64,000 bases of DNA from Mesostigma viride. Its lineage: Eukaryota; Streptophyta; Mesostigmatophyceae; Mesostigmatales; Mesostigmataceae. Below are positions 12,863-22,800 of the stretch, in pieces. The stretch's first letter is position 1. Each line of letters starts with the position of its first letter. The stretch lies in assembly GCA_009746045.1 (NCBI GenBank), contig RPFO01000167.1, forward strand, positions 2,270,152 through 2,334,151. The letters run 5' to 3'. The position numbers were made by a program, and so were the translations under genes. The notes under the pieces are model-generated. The model saw nothing but the letters and a program-made list of their open reading frames with translations, did no database searches and was not told the DNA's origin.

Positions 12863-13890
12863 CCGGAAACAGCTTGCTTGATCAGGGCGTGTGTTTCGAG
12901 CCTAACTGGCCGGGGGTGTCTAGTGGTGAGCACAATTGCTGCGATCGCTCTCCCGATATGATTTAGGCACGGTGACGAGCTACCTTGCCAGCCAGCAGGC
13001 GGAGATCCCCGGAACCAGTGGTGGTCAAATCGTGACGGGCGGCGCGCTGAAATGACAAAACGTAACGTCCATAGTCGACGTCTCAACAACTCTACAGTAA
13101 CTTCAAGTGGGCTCGAGTGTATGGAAGCTCGAACCCAAAGTTTTAATAAAGCAAATTGGCGCCGAGGCGCCGAGCCTATAGTGACGAAGCCGGATGCAGA
13201 CGCGACACTCCTGTCAAAGGTGCACCAGCCTTCAGACTGCACGGTAATGACAGCTTCTAGTCCTCGTTTATAATGCAAGAAAATTTCTTCTCCGCCCTGT
13301 CTCCGCCGCTCTTGGCATGTCCACGCCGCTCGGACAGAACAATGTCCCCGGAGGCCATGATTGTGTCGCCAAACTCGCCATGACCACCTGACCTGCGCTA
13401 AAACGCGCATCCTCGTTTTTGGCGCGAGATCCCGCGCGGCCCCAGATTCCCAGAGCGTCCGTAGTTTCGCGCGGAAAACTACGTCGAGCCACATGCGCGC
13501 CGCAGGACCGCAGCCCCCAAGGCGGCAACTGCTAACGCCGGGAAGCTGGCGGCTGTCACCAGAAGTCGCTAGTAGCTAATATGGCGGCTTGGAACGACCG
13601 ACGTAAAAATTACTCTACCATGAAATAACGCACGTGGGGACTGGGGGCGGCCTGGCTACCACGTTCATTTTCCCGCAGCCATGAAACAACAATTTCAGCA
13701 GTAGTAGCCGCGGGTCGCTGAGCTTGATGACTTAATTGCTAAAACCGCAGCAGTTCTCACTCTCTGGCATGGAATCCTCGCAAAGACTACTAGCCTCCAA
13801 GGTTGACCCCCGCTTTGCACGGTGCGGTGTTTTACTCCTGCATATGACATTACGAAGCCTATAATCTGATCTTTCTAGTATTTCCACACC

Positions 13891-16800
13891 ATGGCATCCC
13901 TAAGCATGGTGGAGGAAGACCTCCTGCAGCTTTGCAGGGAGCACCCGAACGTAAGTTTGCTCACTCTTTAGTTTGATGATTAAATTACCGGGATGCTAGC
14001 TCGGCCATAACGCACCGTTGATAGCTGGACACCCTATCCAGCCGTCTGGTGTGACTTGTATGCATAAAGCGTGGTAACTTCACTGTCGGGTTCCCCATTT
14101 TACGGTCGGTCCGTGCAATCTGCTGCTTTTCCAATTCAGGGTCTTCCCCACAAGGAAATGGAGCTCGGGTTGCCGCTCTACTCAGTGGAGGACCGAGCCA
14201 ATGCCATCAATAATCTCTTGCAAAAGGTACGCGACCTGCGACGATATCACATCGTGTAGAAAGCATCCCACGTTTGGCTGTATTTTGAATCGTTTCAACC
14301 TTGCTTTGGAGAAACATATTGGCTCGATTCCTCTTGTCCCCCCTCCGGTGCATTTCCTCGCATTCCCCGCCTCTGCTGGTCACCGCCATGCCGTTGCAAC
14401 CAACAGTAAAGTGCGGATTGGCAGGCAATTTTTGTTCTAATCCATGCGGTGTTGGCCAGCATCTGCCGATCAGCACGGCCACAGATTCATGCCCGGCTGT
14501 TGCCCAGCCGGGGCAAATAGCTAGACAGCTAAACATACGTCTAATAGCTATGTGTGACACGCCCACGCTGTCACGTGACTGATCATTTTTTTTTTTCAGA
14601 AAACTGCCTATTCGAAATGTGCTCGCCTCGTGCTTCCCTTTGCTGAGATTGCACTAACTGTGCTGATGCCGTGGCACCATGTGAGCCATAGTGTCATTTT
14701 GTTTATAGGGTCCCATGGCTTACTTCTGTACACCACACCATGGCACGTTTCTTGCACCCGCACCCACGATAGGGTTCCACCAGCTGCACCTGTCGCTTCA
14801 TTCTAACAAGCACAGCCGTGGTTTTACTGTAACAGCCACGCCGGTAGCGTTGTTGTGGCAACCGCACCCGTGTCCCTCTTCTCAATGCCCACACCCGTGT
14901 CACTCTTCTCAATATCGCTACGGCTTCGCAAGGCACCCCTTTTGGCTTCCAAGGCACCCCTTTTGGCTAGGCAAGGCAGCCCTTTTGGCTTCCAAGGCAC
15001 CCCTTTTGGCTAGGCAAGGCAGCCCTTTTGGCTTCAAAGGCAACCCTTTTGGCTTCCAAGGCAGCCCTTTTGGCCTCCAAGGCAACCCTTTTGGCTTCCA
15101 AGGCAGCCCTTTTGGCTTCCAAGGCAACCCTTTTCGCTTCCAAGGCAACCCTCTTGGCTTCCAAGGCAGCCCTTTTGGCTTCCAAGGCAACTCTTTTGAC
15201 TTCCTAGGCAACCCTTTTCGCTTCCAAGGCAACCCTTTGGGCTTCGCAGGGTAATTCTTTTGACTTCCAAGGCTTCCCTTTGGGCTAATCACGTTGCACA
15301 CCCATGGCTGAATTTTGGGATCCACGCCTGTGGCTTTGTTCTGGCGTCCACGCCCATGGCTTTATTCTGGCGTCCACACTCTTGACGCCCCTCAGCGTCT
15401 GCTCCACCTGTTCCAAAGCGCGGAGGGCCTCGTCTACAAGCAGGTGGATGTGGAGGAGGCGACCAAGTGAGTGTGCTAAAATTAGAAGTATGCACTGGAG
15501 CGGGTAGATGGGGAGGAGGCGACCAAGTGCGTGTGCTAGAATGACAAGTATACGATGGTTTGTTACACGGGGAGGAGGCGACCAAGTGAGTGCGCTAGGA
15601 GTATATGATGGTTAGTGTGGTGCGATTGATGAGTTGGGGCGACTAGGTTAGATTGGGCTCGACGATCCTAGTCATGAGGACGAGGAGGAGGGCAAGTAGC
15701 ACGCGAGTGAAACAGGATGGATTTGATGGATTGGTCAGTTTGGGATGAGTAGAGTTGTATTAATAAAAACACGACATTTTAATATTATGAGCAGCTCAAC
15801 TGACATTCTAATAACAAAAACATGACATTCTAATAACAAAAACATGACATTCTAATAACAATACATGGCATTCTAATGATAAGAGTATGACATTCCAATA
15901 AAAAGAACATGACATTGTAATAATGTGAGAATGACACAGGTTGCTGGTACTGGAGGGGATATTCTGGCTAGCATAGCAGTTGCCTGCAGCAGTGGACTAG
16001 GTCTTTGGGAGCTTCTTGTTGTCCGACATGCGTGGCTGCAAGCTCCCCGCCCTACAGCCTTTGTTTGCAAGAACAAGAGGCATTGCGAGGACCACCCCTG
16101 ATTGGGTCCAATTCAATAATTCGAAAGAATCGGCGGATCGACCTGGAGTGCACAACGTCTGAGCCCATGACTCGGCGTATACAGAAGCGCTGCATGGGGG
16201 GCGAATACGGAGATGATGCGATTGATGATGATGACAAAATGAAATTGAAAGATGCATGGCGAGAGCCATAATGAGCACATGCGCGGAAACAGTCTTTATG
16301 TAAGGCGTGCGCACGCAGCCACTCATCCGTTGATTTACTCTCACTGACCACTTGTCAACACATTCTAACATGCCCCCACTATTTGCCCACAATGCCCCCA
16401 CGATGCCCCCCCCCCCCCCGCCCCAGGTTTAAGGGCCTATCGTCCGAAGACATGCTCGTCTACCAGATCATCCAGCAGGCGAAGAACATGGGTGAGTGGC
16501 CTGTCCCATCTTCCAGCGAGCAAGAACATGGGTGAGTGGCACCATTCTTGAATCGTATGGTTGACATCGGCTTCTCAGAAAGACGCGTCTCTCTGTGCCA
16601 TCCACCCTGTCGCATGCCGCATGCCACATGTCGCATGTCGCATGTCACATGTCGCATGTCGCATGTCGCATGTCGCATGTCGCATGCCGCATGTCGCATG
16701 TCGCATGTCTCGTCACGTGATGCCGAGGCTCTAGCGATAATATTTGTTAATACGTCTGTGCGCAGCCTTCTAAAGCGTCATTTCTGGGCGTGGGCGCGCG

Positions 16801-19800
16801 CGCCTGCCATGCACTGTACTGGTCACACCTTTGAGAATGCGTTTCTGCTTCCGCTGCCACCCATCTGTTCCCTGCTAAATGGTGGTCCGTGCTTAGAAAC
16901 ATGCGCAGTGTGTCGTGGAATGTTGTAAAAGGGTGGGCCTGTGTGCCCCCTTTTTCGCTCCTCGTTCCCTTTAGTTTCCTTTCTTCAAGCCCCTCGCCCC
17001 CTCAGCCTCTTTTCCCTTGTCCCCCCCTGGCATCCGGCACCCCGTGGGCCTTTCATTTTCTTCCCCATTTTCTTCATTTTGGTCTTTCATTTTCTCCCCC
17101 CCCCCCCCCCTGGGTGCTGTGCGCAGGCATCTGGACGAAAGACCTCAAAATGAAGAGCAACCTCCACCAGCCGCAGATCACCAAAATCCTCAAAACACTT
17201 GAGTCGCGGCGGCTCATCAAGGCCGTCAAGTCGGTCGCGGTGCGTGCGGCATACAATGACACTTACATCAATAAGTAGTTATTAGTTATAGTTTTTAGTT
17301 AGACAAATCATGAGGGACATCGACGGAGAAGGTTGAGAATAGGCATTTCAACATGACCATTGAGATGGCGAGCTGCCAGAATTACTGTAAACAGAAACTA
17401 TTCTCGGAATTACAGCAAGGCAGGTCTCGGTATGGCTAACAATATTCTACTACAATACAGATAGTAGCATATTTTGGTGGAGGCCCGGGATCAGAAAAGT
17501 GAAGTGACGCTGTCTGCATCAAGACGGGTAAAGCGTATGCTAACAGGAATCATAATGCAGTAAAATGTGTGAGTAATTGTGGGGGGTGCCCTTTGATTAA
17601 CATGCCATTATAAAGCATGCCTTCAACATGAGGATAAGGGGGGGGATATTGTTAATTGGGAGGACCATCGGGGGGGGGATGTTGTGTCGGGGAAGTGCGC
17701 CGCAAAGCATAATCTACTCGGGAGGTGTTTGGGCGATGCTAATCATGTCACACCTGGCGACCCCCCGGTGCCTTGCCTTGGCACCAAATTACTATTGCAG
17801 CTCAACCCTGAACCCTGAAAAATAGGATTGCCCGCAGGCGCCTGAGCAACTTACCGTCTACTTATCGTTGAGCAAGGGAATACGTGCTACATGATCTCCC
17901 AACGGAGTCGTGTTATAATTTAATTTTAATTCAATTTAATCGTTGAGCTCAAATCTTCCATGATGATTGGATTACTTGTCGAACCGCGAGGTGTATATGC
18001 TCGTATAGCGGTGCGCGGTGTGGGTTGCTAGCGACCACTCTTCTGCCACCCACTCCTATCGCCACACCGGGGGCTTGGATCGCGGAACTGTTGAACATCA
18101 TCCAAGACTCATCCATGATTCCACAAGGGGGTCGCTGTGCGAAGCGCTAGGATACTGTACTAGACCCATTGGTCACTATACTTGTCACTGCAACGCTTGG
18201 GTGGTTGCCTTGCGAAGCACTAGTATACTGTACTAGACCCATTGGTCTCAATACTGGTCACTACAACGCTTGGGCGGTTGCCTTGCGAAGCAATAGTACA
18301 CTGTACTGGGCACATTGGTCACTATACTGGTCACTACAACGCTTGGGCGGTTGCCTTGCGAAGCACTAGTATACTGTACTAGACCCATTGGTCACTATAC
18401 TGGTCACTACAACGCTTGGGCGGTTGCCTTGCGAAGCCGTTATTGCCACTTTTATCCTGCCGCACGTATCCTTGTTTGTTTTCTCTTACAGTCGCCAGGG
18501 CTAGAACCTTAAGGTCGACATGCTGATGGAGCGGTGTGTGGTGTGCAAGCCCCCCTCATCGCCCCGCTCATCTGTGTTTGCGTTCTTCTCTCGTCGCACG
18601 TCTAACTAACAGAGCAAGAACCGCAAGGTGTACATGCTGATGGAGCTGGAGCCCTCCCGCGAGATCACGGGCGGCGCGTGGTACACGGAGCAGGAGTTTG
18701 ACGCCGAGTTCATCCACGTGCTTACCGACCAGGCACACGCATTCATCCGGTCAAGGGTGAGCGGCAATCATAGCTGTAAATAGGGTGAGCTGTAACCATA
18801 AGTATAAATAGGGTGAGCGGCAATCATAGCTACATATAGGGTGAGCTGTAACCATAAGTATAAATAGGGTGAGCTGTAGCCTAGGTGCGGGCCAACTGAC
18901 CCTCTGTCACGAGGGGTGGCGCTCACGATGCCTAGACTCTAGCTGTAGGGTGATCTGTAACCATAACTATAAATAGGGCGAGCTGCAACTTATAGGGTAG
19001 CTATAAATACGGTGTGCTGCGACGAGAACGATACTCTCTGTGTGGCGTGCCGTGTGCGCCGTGAAAGGTTGAATGCCAAAATCTACCGTCCACGATCCGT
19101 CCACGTGCCCACCGACCTATGTTCGGTCAAGGGTGAGAGCGTGTCGTTGTTTTCTCGGGGCTGTGTGTGAACATCGCGGGCGCAGGTTGGCCGCTCAAGC
19201 GCTGGGCGTTAGATATGAGTGCAGGCGTTCGATTTGAGTGTTGTACGCATGAGTGCGAGTGCAGGCGTTCGATTTGAGTGTTGTACGCATGAGTGCGAGG
19301 GCAGGCGTTCGATGTGAGTGTTGTACGCACGAGTGTGAGGGCAGGCGTTCGATGTGGGTGTTGTACGCCCGTGTGTTAGGGCAGGCGCTCGATGTGGGTG
19401 TTGTACGCACGAGTGTGAGGGCAGGCGCTCGATGTGGGTGTTGTGCGCACGAGTATGAGGGCAGGCGTTCAATGTGGGTGTTGTACGCACGTGTGTTAGG
19501 GCAGGCGTTCGATGTGAGTGTTGTGCGCACGAGTATGAGGGCAGGCGCTCGATGTGAGTGTTGTACGCACGAGTGTGAGGGCAGGCGTTCGATGTGGGTG
19601 TTGTACGCACGTGTGTTAGGGCAGGCGCTCGATGTGGGTGTTGTACGCCCGTGTGTTAGGGCAGGCGCTCGATGTGGGTGTTGTACGCCCGTGTGTTAGG
19701 GCAGGCGTTCGATGTGGGTGTTGTACGCACGAGTGCGAGGGCAGGCGTTCGATGTGAGTGTTGTGCGCACGAGTATGAGGGCAGGCGTTCGATGTGGGTG

Positions 19801-22800
19801 TTGTACGCACGAGTATGAGGGCAGGCGCTCGATGTGAGTGTTGTACGCACGAGTGTGAGGGCAGGCGTTCGATGTGGGTGTTGTACGCACGTGTGTTAGG
19901 GCAGGCGCTCGATGTGGGTGTTGTACGCCCGTGTGTTAGGGCAGGCGTTCGATGTGGGTGTTGTACGCACGAGTGCGAGGGCAGGCGTTCGATGTGAGTG
20001 TTGTGCGCACGAGTATGAGGGCAGGCGTTCGATGTGAGTGTTGTACGCACGAGTGTGAGGGCAGGCGTTCGATGTGGGTGTTGTACGCACGTGTGTTAGG
20101 GCAGGCGTTCGATGTGGGTGTTGTACGCACGAGTGCGAGGGCAGGCGTTCGATGTGGGTGTTGTACGCACGAGTGCGAGGGCAGGCGTTCGATGTGAGTG
20201 TTGTGCGCACGTGTGTTAGGGCAGGCGCTCGATGTGGGTGTTGTACGCACGAGTGCGAGGGCAGGCGTTCGATGTGAGTGTTGTGCGCACGAGTGCGAGG
20301 GCAGGCGTTCGATGTGGGTGTTGTACGCACGAGTGCGAGGGCAGGCGTTCGATGTGGGTGTTGTACGCACGAGTGCGAGGGCAGGCGCTCGATGTGGGTG
20401 TTGTACGCACGTGTGTTAGGGCAGGCGCTCGATGTGGGTGTTGTACGCACGAGTGCGAGGGCAGGCGTTCGATGTGAGTGTTGTGCGCACGAGTGCGAGG
20501 GCAGGCGTTCGATGTGGGTGTTGTACGCACGAGTGCGAGGGCAGGCGTTCGATGTGAGTGTTGTACGCACGAGTGTTAGGGCAGGCGTTCGATGTGGGTG
20601 TTGTACGCACGAGTGTGAGGGCAGGCCTTCGATGTGAGTGTTGTGCGCACGAGTGTGAGGGCAGGTGTGGCGTTTTGTTCGGGGTTGCCAGCGAACACGG
20701 CCAGTCCTGTCCCACGTGCCAAACAAACCCAAGAGGGTGCGTGGCCATTCTCGCGTGGGACCGCGGCCGTCCCCACTCCTGCTGTCACGTGAGAGAGGGG
20801 GTTGGATTGTGAAGATGTTGGCCACGTGGGAAGATGTTGGCCACGTTTGCTCTGCTGTCATCCGGGGGTGGGAACGGCGGGGCCTCATGACACTGGCGGA
20901 CGTAACAATGTTTTTCACCCTGTGCGCACCCTCTGTCCTTGGGCGACATCGGTCTGTCTTTGCAATCTGGTCTGGCATCAGTATCAGACAGCCTCGTCAT
21001 GCTGGCGGGCCGGATTTGTAGCGCGCAGCCCTTGAGGTGCATCTGCATGCATTTGCTGCCACCCGTCACAAGGCTCACCTGCCGCCTGTCACAACGTGGC
21101 GCTGGCAGGCATGGCGGACTTTCTGTTTCCTTTGACGTGAACTTTTGATGTGTCTTGCTAGAAGCCATCACAGGGCCCCATCACGCTGGCCGACGTAGTG
21201 ATGTTTTGTTTCCTCTGTGTTCATCCCTCTAAATGTGCTGCTGGCACATATATATAGGCCCCGGCATCCTGGCCAGCATCGCCGAGCGCGCAAGGTGTTT
21301 GATGCGAACGGTTTTAATGCGCTTTGTGGTAGTGTCTCATGTGCTCTGCTACCACCCGACACAGGGTCCCGTGACCCTGGCCGACATCGCTGAGTACGTC
21401 AAGAAGTCGCAGATCACGCGCGTGGAGCTGAGGCCAGAGGACGTGCTCTCGGTGAGTTGCTCAAATACAGTAGAGTCATGGTTTAATAGACTTGTCGAAG
21501 TTCTTGTTTGGTGGGTATAAATCCACAGGGTGTGCTCTCGGTGAGGTGGATTGCTGGCAACAGAGTTCAGTGGGAAGGGATCGTCAAAGCATTTGTTTGG
21601 TGAGTACAAGGCCCAAGGGCGCTCGTGAAGGGAGGGCTTGGTTCAATTCTAACTTTTTAATTTGATAGGATTGTCAAAGATGTTGTTTGGTGGGCAAAAG
21701 GCTGAAGGACATGTTCTGTGTGGGATGATCTGATATTGGCTCCTTTATTTTCACGATTGAAAAGATTGTTGTTGTTATTGTTATCATCGTGATGAATTCC
21801 GTCATCGTTGTTGGGTGCGTGCCCATCGCTATAACTTGATGTGCTTGCGCTCGGTGAGATGGTCTGTTCCAGTAGGCTGGCTGTGATAGTGTGGTCGCAG
21901 CCCTTGTGGGCATTAACATAATTATGTGATTTCTCCAGATTTCTGGCCTTCGCTGGTTGTCTCATTGATATGCTTTCAGCAATCTAATGGGTTTTAACGA
22001 GGATGTGCTTGCGGTCACATGGTCTGGTCTGGTTCAATGGTTCTTTGGTGCGATGGGTTTCTCAAACCCGGCGGTGTGTTGAATACTGTGAGGAAAGGAA
22101 TCTTTAATAATAATAATAATGATAATAATAATAATAATGATGATAATAATAATGATAATAATAATAATAATAATGATAGGTGTGGTGATATGGTGAGCTC
22201 ATTCTCTCGGCGCGTGCCCAACGGTGGAGTGATAACGAGCCTTGCACGCACATGGCCGGTTGTAGGACAACGCCTGCATTATGTGGACAGGCTCGTGAAC
22301 GCAATTTCGCTTCGCCCCACCACACTCTTAGCTTCACTCCCCCTTCACACACTCTAATGGTACAATAACCCACCCCATTGTGCCCCCCCCCAGACCCCCC
22401 CCCGCTCCCCCCCTCCCCCCCCAACATCCTTGATGGCCGGTGCTGAGCCGTCAACCCCTCCCTACCGTTTTATCCGTTTATGTTACTATGTTACTATGTT
22501 GTCAGTACCAAGTTATTTGCTGCCATCTCATCGCGCTCGGATTTGCGCGGATGAATTCCTCTTGTTCAACACCCCCCTACCGCACTTCCCTCTCGTGCCG
22601 GTTGCCAGATCGTGAACACGCTGGTGGTGGACGGCCTCGTGCAGGAGCGCGTGGTGGTCTCCACGGACCGGAGGCCCCCGTTTGCGCTGGTGGGCAATTG
22701 TGTTCTGTAGAGTGGTGGCAAAGAGCAAGGCGGTGCTGTTTGTGCGGGTCAGTAGTGCGGCTGTGGACGGATGGCATAGGTCAAGGCCGTGGGGAGCTAC

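Larger units (their letters stand above)
10941..13890. other. intergenic region between the F-box gene and RPC6
   Basis: No gene is recognisable here. It contains an imperfect palindrome (11701-11741), a SINE-like copy (12669-12862), several GCATG-rich stretches and the presumed promoter of RPC6. A minus-strand open frame at 12850-13494 has no recognisable domain and is not called. Confidence 0.6.

Noticed and set aside
12850-13494. 214-codon minus-strand frame upstream of RPC6
   Set aside because: No recognisable domain, overlaps the SINE end and the RPC6 promoter side; composition like non-coding DNA here.
14930-15330. Lys-Gly-Leu-Pro-Trp repeat protein on the minus strand
   Set aside because: Translation of the 21-bp minisatellite in RPC6 intron 2.
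19209-20978. Several 60-360-codon frames across 19.2-21.0 kb
   Set aside because: A 40-bp repeat without stops is open in several frames and lies in an RPC6 intron; no non-repeat domain is present.
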